Shown here: piece by piece, positions 1 through 10,016 of the stretch | Layout: each line of letters begins with the position of its first letter | Numbering within the stretch: the first letter of the stretch is position 1 | Assembly (NCBI RefSeq): GCF_007993815.1 | Contig: NZ_VJWE01000015.1 | Coordinates: 134,694-198,693 of the forward strand | Direction: 5' to 3' | DNA length: 64,000 nucleotides | Source: Acidovorax delafieldii | GTDB taxonomy: Bacteria; Pseudomonadota; Gammaproteobacteria; Burkholderiales; Burkholderiaceae_C | The notes under the pieces: generated by a model | Database searches by the model: none | What the model was told of the DNA's origin: nothing | Seen by the model: only the letters and a program-made list of their open reading frames with translations | Position numbers and translations under genes: made by a program

Positions 1-143
1 GCCTTCTTGGCAGGAGCGGCTTTCTTTGCCGGTGCTGCTGCCTTCTTGGCAGGTGCAGCCTTCTTGGCGGCTACGGGTTTGGCCGTTGCAGCCTTTTTCG
101 CGGGAGCAGCCTTCTTAGCGGCCGGTTTTTTCGCAGTTGCCAT
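1..143 (-). CDS. Histone H1-like Lys/Ala/Pro-rich DNA-binding protein (3' end outside window)
   Basis: Only the first 47 or so codons are inside the window; the gene runs off the left edge. The product is almost entirely Ala, Lys and Pro in AAPAKKA-type repeats, as in bacterial histone H1-like (HC1/AlpP-like) proteins, which bind DNA through the Lys-rich tail. Two adjacent ATG codons lie at 146 and 143. The AAGGAG ribosome site (complement of 150-155) is 6 bases from the second and only 3 from the first, so 143 is preferred. It follows nrdB on the same strand. No globular domain is visible in this part. The low complexity makes the exact family uncertain. Confidence 0.75.
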   Translation of the reverse strand, partial: MATAKKPAAKKAAPAKKAATAKPVAAKKAAPAKKAAAPAKKAAPAKK

Positions 144-205
144 CATGTTCTCCTTGGGTCAATTTGCAAAGAGCACTTCCTGTCTGCAGTGGACAGAGAG
201 CGATC

Positions 206-236
206 CATGGAGATGGATGAAAACTCCATCTCCATG
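206..236 (-). terminator. 12-bp perfect hairpin between nrdB and the histone-like gene
   Basis: catggagatgga (206-217) pairs exactly with tccatctccatg (225-236) around a 7-base loop. It lies about 95 bases after the nrdB stop and 60 bases before the histone-like start. No T-run follows, so it is not a classical intrinsic terminator. It could be an RNA-stabilising or attenuating stem that separates expression of the two genes. Confidence 0.4.
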
Positions 237-330
237 AACACGGGAACGCCCCGCAGGGCAGCGCTCTGCGGCGCTGTCGTTGCTGGGCGTGGTGTAAAAA
301 TCCATGGTGGTGTGGCCTGCAAAAAAGGCG

Positions 331-1527
331 CTAGTCCCAGGACAGCGCACCACCGGACTGGTATTCAATAACCCGGGTCTCGAAGAAGTTGCGCTCCTTC
401 TTGAGATCGATCATCTCGCTCATCCACGGGAACGGGTTCTCTTCATTGGGGAACAGCGTCTCCAACCCGATCTGCGTGGCACGGCGGTTGGCGATGTAGC
501 GCAGGTAGCCCTTGAACATGGAAGCATTCATGCCCAGCACGCCACGGGGCATGGTGTCTTCGGCGTAGCGGTACTCCAACTCGACGGCCTTGAGGAACAG
601 TGCCTTGATCTCGGCCTTGAACTCTGCGGTCCACAGGTGGGGGTTTTCGAGCTTGAGCTGATTGATCAAGTCGATGCCGAAATTGCAGTGCATCGACTCA
701 TCGCGCAGAATGTATTGGTACTGCTCAGCAGCGCCGGTCATCTTGTTCTGGCGACCCAATGCCAGGATCTGCGTGAAGCCCACGTAAAAGAACAGGCCTT
801 CCATCAGGCACGCGAAAACGATCAGCGACTTGAGCAGGGTCTGGTCGGTCTCGGGAGTGCCGGTTTTGAAAGACGGATCCATGATCGCTTCGATGAAGGG
901 GATCAGGAATTCGTCCTTGTCGCGGATCGACTGGACTTCGTTGTAGGCGTTGAAGATTTCGCTTTCATCCAGACCCAGCGATTCGACGATGTACTGATAC
1001 GCGTGGGTGTGGATCGCTTCTTCGAACGCCTGGCGCAGCAGGAACTGGCGGCACTCAGGGGCCGTGATGTGGCGGTACGTGCCCAGCACGATGTTGTTGG
1101 CGGCCAGCGAATCGGCGGTGACGAAGAAGCCCAGGTTGCGCTTGATGATGCGGCGCTCGTCTTCGGTCAGGCCGTTGGGGTCCTTCCACAACGCGATGTC
1201 ACGCGTCATGTTCACCTCTTGGGGCATCCAGTGGTTGGCGCAAGTGGCGAGGTATTTTTCCCACGCCCACTTGTACTTGAAAGGCACCAGCTGGTTGACG
1301 TCGGTCTGGCCGTTGATGATGCGCTTGTCGGCAGCGTTCACACGGCGGTGTGCTGCTGCGGCGACGGGTGTGGTGGTGGCGCTTGCTGCTGGGGCCGAGG
1401 TGCTCAAAGGCTGCAGCGAAGGCGTCTGGAAAGCGAGAGGCGGTTGTCCCACCTGGCGGTTGTTGGGTAGACCGCCGTCCAGTTGATTTTGCGATGAGGG
1501 CTTGACTTCTTCGTCCCAGGTCAACAT
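331..1527 (-). CDS. nrdB: Ribonucleoside-diphosphate reductase subunit beta (class Ia R2)
   Basis: 398 residues, the usual size for NrdB. The small subunit holds the di-iron centre and tyrosyl radical used by NrdA to reduce ribonucleoside diphosphates to deoxy forms in the cytoplasm. Iron-ligand motifs are visible in order: EEAIHTH with the nearby radical Tyr (HAYQYI), then CLMEGLFF, then [10 protein letters not shown], corresponding to E115/H118, E204 and E238/H241 of the E. coli protein. The start was placed at MLTWDEEV (1527) because the upstream 23-codon extension has no family similarity. It is co-directional with nrdA, 135 bases downstream of it, with a strong hairpin between them. Confidence 0.96.
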   Translation of the reverse strand: MLTWDEEVKPSSQNQLDGGLPNNRQVGQPPLAFQTPSLQPLSTSAPAASATTTPVAAAAHRRVNAADKRIINGQTDVNQLVPFKYKWAWEKYLATCANHWMPQEVNMTRDIALWKDPNGLTEDERRIIKRNLGFFVTADSLAANNIVLGTYRHITAPECRQFLLRQAFEEAIHTHAYQYIVESLGLDESEIFNAYNEVQSIRDKDEFLIPFIEAIMDPSFKTGTPETDQTLLKSLIVFACLMEGLFFYVGFTQILALGRQNKMTGAAEQYQYILRDESMHCNFGIDLINQLKLENPHLWTAEFKAEIKALFLKAVELEYRYAEDTMPRGVLGMNASMFKGYLRYIANRRATQIGLETLFPNEENPFPWMSEMIDLKKERNFFETRVIEYQSGGALSWD

Positions 1528-1620
1528 AGATTTTCCAGTGTTCGGATTATGAAAGCAGTGCTGCGAAAAGGAAAGCACTGAAGCGTTGTGCAGCAAGGTT
1601 TTGTTGCTTCACAGCACCGG

Positions 1621-1652
1621 AGCAACGCCTCGGGCGAGCCCGAGGCGTTGCT
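1621..1652 (-). other. 14-bp GC-rich hairpin in the nrdA-nrdB spacer
   Basis: agcaacgcctcggg (1621-1634) is followed by a 4-base loop and its exact complement cccgaggcgttgct (1639-1652), immediately after the nrdA stop codon at 1663. There is no good T-run on the minus strand, so complete termination is unlikely. A partial terminator or an RNA-processing/stability stem that sets the NrdA:NrdB ratio is more plausible (inference). Confidence 0.55.
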
Positions 1653-1662
1653 GGCAAAGTGC

Positions 1663-4602
1663 CTACTGGCAGGCCTCGCAGCCAGGATCGTCGATGGCGC
1701 AGAACTTGACGTCCGTGGCTGGCACAGCTGCAGCCTGCTGAGAGGCCGTTGCGGCAGCGGCTTCTAGCGGGTTTTGCTTGGCCGCTGCGGTGGCTGAAGC
1801 TGCCGATGCGCCGCTGTCATTGCCCGATGACACTGCATTGAGCTGGCGTGTGTTCACGGTGCTCATTTCGACGTGCGTCGCGCTTTGGGTGCGCAGGTAG
1901 TAGGTGGTCTTGAGGCCGCGCACCCACGCCAGTTTGTAGGTGTCGTCGAGCTTCTTGCCCGACGCGCCGGCCATGTAGATGTTGAGGCTCTGAGCCTGAT
2001 CGATCCACTTCTGGCGGCGTGATGCGGCTTCCACCAGCCACTGGGGTTCGACTTCGAAGGCTGTGGAGTAGAGCGCCTTGATGTCCTGGGGCACGCGGTC
2101 GATGGGGTGCAGCGAACCTTTGAAGTGCTTGAGGTCCATGATCATCACGTCATCCCACAGGCCCAGGCGCTTGAGGTCACGCACCAGGCCGCCGTTGATC
2201 ACCGTGAACTCGCCCGACAGGTTGGACTTGACCGACAGGTTGCCGAAAGAAGGCTCGATCGAGGCATCGACGCCAATGATGTTCGAGATGGTGGCCGTGG
2301 GGGCAATGGCGACGCAGTTGGAGTTGCGCATGCCGTCCAGTGCAATCTTCTTGCGCAGGGCATCCCAGTCCAGCGTGGACGAGCGGTCCACTTCCACATA
2401 CCCGCCACGGGCCTGCGAGAGCATGTCCAGCGTGTCGAAAGGCAGGATGCCGCGGTCCCACAGCGAGCCTTTGTAGCTGGAGTATTTGCCGCGCTCTTTG
2501 GCCAGCTCGGTGGACGCCCAATAGGCGTAGTAGCAGATGGCTTCCATCGACTTGTCGGCAAATTCCACCGCCTCTTGCGAAGCGTAAGGAATGCGCAGCG
2601 CATACAGGCTGTCCTGGAAGGCCATCACGCCCAGACCCACGGGGCGGTGGCGCAGGTTGGAGTCGCGGGCCTTGTTGACTGCGTAGTAGTTGATGTCGAT
2701 CACGTTGTCCAGCATGCGCATGGCCACGGTGATGGTCTTCTTGAGCTTGTCGTGGTCGATCTGGCCGTTCTTGATGTGCTGCAGCAGGTTCACCGAGCCG
2801 AGGTTGCACACGGCAGTTTCGGTGTCGCTGGTGTTGAGCGTGATCTCGGTGCACAGATTAGAGGAATGCACCACACCGGCGTGCTGTTGGGGCGAGCGCA
2901 CATTGCAGGCATCCTTGAACGTGATCCAGGGATGGCCGGTCTCGAACAGCATGGTGAGAATCTTGCGCCAGAGGTCCGTGGCCTGGATGGTCTTGGCGGG
3001 CTTGATCTCGCCGCGTGCGGCCTTTTCTTCGTAGGCCACATAGGCCTTTTCAAAGTCGGCGCCAAACAGATCGTGCAGGTCGGGCACGTTAGAAGGGGAG
3101 AACAGCGTCCAGGTGCCCTTTTCCATCACGCGGCGCATGAACAGGTCAGGGATCCAGTTGGCCGTGTTCATGTCGTGCGTGCGGCGGCGGTCGTCGCCGG
3201 TGTTCTTGCGCAGTTCCAGGAACTCTTCGATGTCCAGGTGCCAGGTTTCCAGGTAGGTGCAGACGGCGCCCTTGCGCTTGCCGCCCTGGTTCACGGCCAC
3301 TGCCGTGTCGTTGACCACCTTGAGGAAGGGCACCACGCCCTGCGATTCGCCGTTGGTGCCCTTGATGTGCGAGCCCAGGGCGCGCACGCGGGTCCAGTCG
3401 TTGCCCAGGCCTCCGGCAAACTTGGACAACAAGGCGTTTTCCTTGATCGACTCGTAAATGCCATCGAGGTCGTCGGGCACCGTGGTCAGGTAGCAGCTCG
3501 ACAGCTGCGAGCGCAGCGTGCCGCTGTTGAACAACGTGGGGGTGGACGACATGAAATCGAACGACGAGAGCACTTCATAGAACTCGATGGCCCGTGCTTC
3601 GCGGTCGGTTTCGTTGAGCGCCAGGCCCATGGCCACGCGCATGAAGAAGGCTTGGGGCAGCTCGATGCGGGTCTTCTTGACGTGCAGGAAGTAGCGGTCG
3701 TACAGCGTCTGCAGGCCCAGGTAGTCGAACTGCAGGTCGCGCTCGGCCTTGAGCGCGGCGCCCAGGCGGTTCAGGTCGTATTGCTTGAGCAGGCGCTCGT
3801 CCAGCAGCTCGTTGTCCACCCCCTTCTGAATGAAGGTGGGGAAATAGTCCTTGTAGGCCTGGCCCATGTTGCTCTGGGCTACGTCACGCCCCAGCACCTC
3901 GCGCACGATGGTGTGCAGCAGCAGGCGGGCCGTGGCGTAGGTGTAGTCAGGATCTTTTTCGATCAGGGTGCGGGCCGCCAGAATGGACGCCTTGTAGACC
4001 TCGTCCATGGGAACGCCGTCATACAGGTTGCGCATGGTCTCTGCGACGATGGGGGCTGCCTGGATGTCGGCGCCCAGGTTGGCGCAGGCCGACTCGATCA
4101 AGGCGTGCAGGCGCAGGATGTCCAGCTGCACGCGTTGGCCGTTGTCGATCACGTGCAGCACCGGGGTGGCGGGCGCTAGCTGTTCCAGGTGGTGAGCGCG
4201 CTCCTGCGTGCGGCGCTCGCGGTACAGCACGTAGGCACGGGCGACTTCATGGTGCTCGCCGCGCATCAGGCCCAGCTCGACCTGGTCCTGCACATCTTCA
4301 ATGTGGAAGGTGCCGCCGCCAGGACGCGAGCGCATGAGGGCGCGGACCACGTTCTGGGTGAGCGTGTCCACTACCTCACGCACGCTGGCAGAGGCAGCGC
4401 CCTGCGTGCCGTGCACTGCCAGAAACGCCTTCATCATCGCCACCGCAATTTTTTGGGGCTCGAACGGCACCACCGCGCCGTTGCGGCGAATGATCTGGTA
4501 ATGCGTGAGCGGGTGCCCGGAAGCTGCGGCCGCCGCAGCGTGCGTGGCGGCATCCGTAGAGGCGGTGGGCGATGGGGAAGGCGTGTTCAAAGCAGCTTGC
4601 AT
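1663..4602 (-). CDS. nrdA: Ribonucleoside-diphosphate reductase subunit alpha (class Ia R1)
   Basis: 979 residues. Catalytic large subunit of class Ia ribonucleotide reductase, first gene of the nrdAB operon. Residues about 35-120 form an ATP-cone (IIRRNGAVVPFEPQKIAVAM) for allosteric activity control. Active-site motifs are present: SSCYLTTVP (first redox Cys), SSNLCTEITLN (thiyl-radical Cys and Glu), VCNLGSVNL (second redox Cys) and the radical-relay TYYLRTQ. The tail ends in GCEACQ, the Cys pair that is re-reduced by thioredoxin or glutaredoxin. The reading frame extends 82 codons further upstream, but the start at 4602 has a GAGGA ribosome site and lies below the NrdR-boxed promoter at 4697-4725, which excludes the longer form. 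Confidence 0.96.
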   Translation of the reverse strand: MQAALNTPSPSPTASTDAATHAAAAAASGHPLTHYQIIRRNGAVVPFEPQKIAVAMMKAFLAVHGTQGAASASVREVVDTLTQNVVRALMRSRPGGGTFHIEDVQDQVELGLMRGEHHEVARAYVLYRERRTQERAHHLEQLAPATPVLHVIDNGQRVQLDILRLHALIESACANLGADIQAAPIVAETMRNLYDGVPMDEVYKASILAARTLIEKDPDYTYATARLLLHTIVREVLGRDVAQSNMGQAYKDYFPTFIQKGVDNELLDERLLKQYDLNRLGAALKAERDLQFDYLGLQTLYDRYFLHVKKTRIELPQAFFMRVAMGLALNETDREARAIEFYEVLSSFDFMSSTPTLFNSGTLRSQLSSCYLTTVPDDLDGIYESIKENALLSKFAGGLGNDWTRVRALGSHIKGTNGESQGVVPFLKVVNDTAVAVNQGGKRKGAVCTYLETWHLDIEEFLELRKNTGDDRRRTHDMNTANWIPDLFMRRVMEKGTWTLFSPSNVPDLHDLFGADFEKAYVAYEEKAARGEIKPAKTIQATDLWRKILTMLFETGHPWITFKDACNVRSPQQHAGVVHSSNLCTEITLNTSDTETAVCNLGSVNLLQHIKNGQIDHDKLKKTITVAMRMLDNVIDINYYAVNKARDSNLRHRPVGLGVMAFQDSLYALRIPYASQEAVEFADKSMEAICYYAYWASTELAKERGKYSSYKGSLWDRGILPFDTLDMLSQARGGYVEVDRSSTLDWDALRKKIALDGMRNSNCVAIAPTATISNIIGVDASIEPSFGNLSVKSNLSGEFTVINGGLVRDLKRLGLWDDVMIMDLKHFKGSLHPIDRVPQDIKALYSTAFEVEPQWLVEAASRRQKWIDQAQSLNIYMAGASGKKLDDTYKLAWVRGLKTTYYLRTQSATHVEMSTVNTRQLNAVSSGNDSGASAASATAAAKQNPLEAAAATASQQAAAVPATDVKFCAIDDPGCEACQ

Positions 4603-4694
4603 GGGGGTCCTCTTCTGTGGGCTGTCTGGGGTGGGCGTGCGGCCTGGAGTGCCGCCGCAGTGTGTGGGTGCTGCACCGGACTTCAGTCTGGTGC

Positions 4695-4742
4695 ACACTA
4701 TATATGGTGTGTCGAGGCGGTTCAAGACACTACCGGTAGTGT
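4695..4742 (-). promoter_or_regulatory. Paired NrdR boxes over the nrdAB promoter
   Basis: Box 1, acactatatatggtgt (4695-4710), and box 2, acactaccggtagtgt (4727-4742), both fit the NrdR consensus acaCwAtATaTwGtgt; box 2 is a perfect palindrome. Their starts are 32 bases apart, about three helical turns, the arrangement known for NrdR. A sigma-70 type promoter sits within them on the minus strand: -35 TTGAAC (complement of 4720-4725), 17-base spacer, -10 TATAGT (complement of 4697-4702). Box 1 covers the -10, so repression by NrdR is expected. I see no gene in the rest of the nrdA-ampD spacer (4603-4979). Confidence 0.9.
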
Positions 4743-4979
4743 ACCGCCGGAATGAGTCCCCAAAACCGAAACAGCATGTTCTCAACCCCGTTGCGTACGC
4801 AACCGGTGCCTGTGGCGAGCCCTTGTGAATGCGATGTGGGCGATGCAAAACCGTGCAGTGGCGTACCTTGGCGGCGGATTTCCTGCGCCAGGCCGCGCAG
4901 CGCTTGGCTGCAAAAATATGTGCAAGCGCACAAAGAAAAAAATGTCTTGATGCGCCCGTACGACAGTGAAAGTGCGGCG

Positions 4980-5592
4980 TCAGCGAAGCTGCAAGGGGTC
5001 CGCCCGCGTGTTCAGCGGGAATCGCTGCGCGGGCCAGTCCAACGCCCCTTGCAGTCGTGGCCAGTCAAAGCCCGGGCCTGGGTCCAACTTACGTCCCGGG
5101 GCAATGTGTTCATGCCCTGCGATGTGCTCGATGGGATAGCGCAGCGCAATGTCCTGGCAGACCCTGGCCAGGGTTTCGTACTGTGCCGACTCGAAGTGCA
5201 GGCCCTCCAGGCCTTCCAGTTCAATGCCGATGGAATCGTCGTTGCACTGGCTCCTCCCCCGGTAGAACGATTGCCCGGCATGCCAGGCGCGCAAGTCGCA
5301 ATCCACAAACTGCCACAGCACCCCGGTGCGCTCGATGAAAAAATGCGCGGAGACCTGCAATCCGCGGATGCCCTGGTAGTAGGGGTGCGCATCCCAGTCC
5401 AGGGTGTTGGTGAACAGCTGTTGCACGGCACCGCCGCCGTATTCGCCCGGCGGCAGGCTGATGGAATGCACCACGATCAGATCGACTTGCGAGGTCTGTA
5501 CCGGGCGCGGCCCGTGGTTTGGAGATGCGAGCCGCTGAGCGGTCCTGTACCAGCCGCCCTCCCAGGGCGCCATGTCTGCCGCTGGTGCACTG

Positions 5593-5609
<17 letters not shown>
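4980..5609 (-). CDS. ampD: 1,6-anhydro-N-acetylmuramyl-L-alanine amidase
   Basis: 209 residues from the chosen start. A cytoplasmic zinc amidase that cleaves anhydro-muropeptides during cell-wall recycling and so controls AmpR-type beta-lactamase induction. Zinc ligands are visible as His in VVHSISLPPGE and as His/Asp in IAGHEHIAPGRKLDPGP; the SIGIELEG segment is also typical. The core starts near MAPWEGGWYRTA (codon at 5573), which aligns with the E. coli start. The ATG at 5609 has an AGGA site 5 bases upstream and overlaps the 3' end of pilR by 17 bases, suggesting translational coupling. A third ATG at 5624 has no ribosome site. No ampC or ampR is in the window. Confidence 0.93.
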
Positions 5610-7158
<1,549 letters not shown>

Positions 7159-7169
7159 GGAGGCGGCAG

Positions 7170-8874
7170 TCAGACCACTATGGTGTCAAACAAGGTGGCA
7201 TTGTCGGCGGGGCGGGTCGTGCGGCGGAAGCCCACAGTAAAGGCGTTGCCTCCGATGTCACCGCGTGCGGTGTGGCGGTTCAGGCGCTGGTAGCTGATGG
7301 AGGCGCCATGGCGCTGGCACAGCTCCCGGCAAATATAGAGGCCTAGACCACTGGAGCGGCTCTCCGACGAGAAGAAGGGCTCGAACAAATGCCGCTCCAC
7401 GGATTTGTCCATCGGGGCACCGTCGCTCCACACCTGCAGGCTGACCTGGCCAGCGTGCGTGTTGCGCGTGGTCACTGACAGTGAGTCGGGCTCCGGGCCC
7501 ATGTAGCGCAGGGCGTTGTCCAGCAGGTTGACGAGCACCCGACGCAGGTGCTCGGCGTCAAACTCCACCTGGGTGGCGCCCGTGTCCAGCGACACCAGGG
7601 CGCGCCGCCGGGCGGGGTCCTGGGCCTGCCAGTCGTTCCAGATCTGGGCGACTGTCTCGTCCAGCGCCACGGTCGAGGCAGGGGCATGGCTGATCTGGTG
7701 CTGTACGCGGGCAATGTCCAGCACCTCTTCGGCGATGCGGGCCAGGCGGTCGGCGTTTTGCTGCACCATGTGCGCCAGCCGTTTTTGTGCGGGGTCGTGC
7801 AGGTCTTCTTCCAGCAGGGCATTGGCCTGCACGATGGCCGCCAGCGGGTTGCGGATCTCATGGGCCACTGCGGCGGACATGCGGCCCATGGCCGCGAGTT
7901 TTTCGGTGCGCAGCCGCGCTTCCATTTCCCGCAGGTCGTGCAGGAACATCACGCACAGCCGCTCGGAGCGCGTTTGCAAGGCCGCGTTGCGAGTGGATGT
8001 GAGCCAGGTGCGCACATGCAGACCGGTGGGGCTCTGGCCTTCGTGTAGGAGATCGACGTCGGCTGTCTGGGGTTGTTCGTGCCTGAAGGTGCGCCGCGCC
8101 AGGATCACCAAGGGGTGCCACGGAGCCGTGGATGTGAGGGCAAACGGCAACTCGGTCAGCGCCATGCCGCCCAGCAGCTGCAGCCCTGCGGGGTTGGCAA
8201 TGCGCACCACGTCGGTCTCGTCCACCACCAGCACCCCGTCGGTCAGGTTCTGGATGACCAGTGCACTGACCTGCGTTTGCACGCGCGCTGCGATCTGGCT
8301 TTGTTGTGCCACTTCCTGTTCGCGCGCCAGGCGGGTGGCCAGCTGGTGCACCAGATAGCTCACGATGAAGTAGCCCGTGCCGGTCAGTGCACTTTGCAGG
8401 TAGCGCTGGCCTTCGTCGCCCGTGCTGTACTGGCCCACCCACCAGGCCCAGCCCAGCAGCAGCAGCGTGACGGCGGCCGTGGTGCCCAGGGCCAGGGTCA
8501 GCGTGCCCATGACCGCTGCGATCAGGATGGGCAGGCCGAACAGGGGCGTGTAGTTCATGGTGCCCGCATGCAGCAACTGCAGCGCAGTGATCGCCGCCAG
8601 GTCCACGCCAATGGAAGGCAGCCATTGCGGGCCGGCGCTGGGCGACGGGGGGGGCCTTGCGCGACAGCACCCGCAGTACCACGGTGGCTACGAGGTAGGC
8701 CACGCAGACCGCGAGCACAGAAGGCGCCGCCGCTTGATTGATCAGCTGCCCGGCCCCCTGCAGCACCAAAAGTGCCAGGGCTACCATCACGCGGCCCGTC
8801 AGAAAACCGAGCCACAGCCGTGCGAAGGGGGCTTCTGCGGAAGGCGGCAGTGGGCCGGCGGGCGCTGCTTGCAT
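7170..8874 (-). CDS. pilS: Type IV pilus sensor kinase PilS, apparent +1 frameshift at a C8 tract
   Basis: Membrane histidine kinase partner of PilR. The N-terminal membrane part is read from 8874 (MQAAPAGP...) to about 8647, the remainder from about 8646 to 7170 in another frame. The frames meet at a run of eight G on the plus strand (8647-8654). Removing one base gives a continuous join (RKAPPSPSAGPQWLPSIG) into LAAITALQLL, which restores the normal PilS layout: about six membrane segments, a PAS-like region, H-box AVAHEIRNPL and an ATPase domain with SSGLGLYICREL. As written, a full protein is not encoded. The downstream frame alone could start at a GTG at 8606 and give a 478-residue kinase lacking its first membrane segments. 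GTG at 8880 is an alternative start. Confidence 0.8.
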
Positions 8875-8896
8875 GGTCACAACGGGAAGGCGTCGC

Positions 8897-9124
8897 TCAG
8901 GCAGGGCCCATGCGCCGGTGCTCGGCGCTGCAATAGGCCTGATTGCCCAGCATCAGTGCCTCGGCCTGCGGGATGTGCACGCCGCAGTGCGCGCAGGCCA
9001 GCATGTCCTGTGGCAGGGCCGGCGGGGCGGGGGGCGCCTTGGGCGCAGCGGCATCAGGAGCGCGGCGACTGCGCCAGATACCCACCGCGACCGCGATGAC
9101 GACCAACAAGACCAGGTACTTCAT
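8897..9124 (-). CDS. PP0621-type small membrane-anchored protein with Cys motif
   Basis: 75 residues: one N-terminal membrane helix (residues 1-17), a basic then Ala/Pro-rich linker, and a C-terminal CAHCGVHIP...YCSAEHRR segment. The three Cys and adjacent His could bind a metal ion. This matches the conserved proteobacterial PP0621 family of unknown function. The ATG overlaps the stop of the upstream YpjD-like gene as ATGA (4 bases), so the two are translationally coupled. pilS begins about 20 bases downstream. No function is established; the association with pilSR is positional only. Confidence 0.75.
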   Translation of the reverse strand: MKYLVLLVVIAVAVGIWRSRRAPDAAAPKAPPAPPALPQDMLACAHCGVHIPQAEALMLGNQAYCSAEHRRMGPA

Positions 9125-9918
9125 GCGCTGCGGCCCAGAACAACTTCCAATACAAAACGCGAACCCACATAGGCCAGCAGCAGCAGGGCCGAGCCTGCAT
9201 ACAACACACGCACCGCATTGCGGCCCCGCCAGCCAAAGCGGGCACGGCCCAGCAGCAGCGTGGCAAAGGTCAGCCACGAGAGCATCGAGAACACGGCCTT
9301 GTGGTCCCACCGCCAGGCCCGGCCATACAGCGTCTCGCCAAACAGCCACCCGGCCAGCAAGGTGGCGGTGAGCAGCACAAACCCTGCCGTCACGAACCGG
9401 AAGGTCAGCCGCTCCAGGGTGAGCAGCGGGATGCCGCTGTGCGGGTCTTCGGCCTGTCGGATGTGGCGTTCGGCGCGTGTCATGAGCCAGGCGTGCACGA
9501 CGGCGGCTGCAAACAGCCCATAACACGCAATGCCCAACGCCAGGTGCAAGGGGAGCCAGGCCGATGCAGACACGTGCAGGGGCTGCCCCGGGAACAACAT
9601 GGCCAGCACAATGGCTGCCGCGCCCAGGCCTGCCAGCACCCAGCGCGACTGCATTTGTGGAAACAACTGCCGCTCCACGGCATACACCGTGAGCACCAGC
9701 CATGCAGTCATCGACAGCGCGGGCGCAAAACCGAATCGGGGCGCTTCGCCCCACAGGCCCCACACCAGCACGGCGCCATGCAGCAACCACGCCACCAGCA
9801 GTGCATTGCGCGCCGCTGCCGCTCCCAGGCGGGAGGCTGCGGCGGCAGGCACGGCATAAGCCACGGCAGCGGCCAGGGCCAGCAGCCAACTGACCGGAGA
9901 GCTACTCGTTAAAATCAT
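9121..9918 (-). CDS. CcsA/YpjD-family inner membrane protein
   Basis: 265 residues from ATG 9918; a GTG two codons earlier is possible. About eight hydrophobic membrane segments. The central segment WLPLHLALGIACYGLFAA and the RWDHKAVFSMLSW segment carry the conserved His of the cytochrome c assembly (CcsA/HemX) family. It is divergent from ffh, as ypjD is in E. coli, which supports a YpjD assignment. A role in haem handling or cytochrome c assembly is inferred from the family only; no ccm or ccsB gene is nearby. Confidence 0.8.
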   Translation of the reverse strand: MILTSSSPVSWLLALAAAVAYAVPAAAASRLGAAAARNALLVAWLLHGAVLVWGLWGEAPRFGFAPALSMTAWLVLTVYAVERQLFPQMQSRWVLAGLGAAAIVLAMLFPGQPLHVSASAWLPLHLALGIACYGLFAAAVVHAWLMTRAERHIRQAEDPHSGIPLLTLERLTFRFVTAGFVLLTATLLAGWLFGETLYGRAWRWDHKAVFSMLSWLTFATLLLGRARFGWRGRNAVRVLYAGSALLLLAYVGSRFVLEVVLGRSA

Positions 9919-10016
9919 GGGCACAGTTTAGCCTTTCGCCCACCGCCAGCGCCCTGGCGGGGCTGCGCGCACAACGCCGTTGTTGACGGCGCGCAGCCAA
10001 TACCGGAAACACCCCT

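Noticed and set aside
1..140. Regular short repeats that could suggest a CRISPR array or satellite
   Set aside because: The repeats are coding: Ala/Lys/Pro codon repeats of the histone-like gene in one frame. No constant-length spacers.
2107..4179. Long open reading frame antisense to nrdA
   Set aside because: It mirrors nrdA codon structure in GC-rich DNA, encodes a His/Gln/Val/Gly-rich peptide without any domain, and has no ribosome site. Similar antisense frames lie over purH, pilJ, dusB and nrdB.
4603..4848. N-terminal 82-codon extension of nrdA
   Set aside because: It would span the NrdR boxes and promoter; the ATG at 4602 has a good ribosome site and gives the normal N-terminus.
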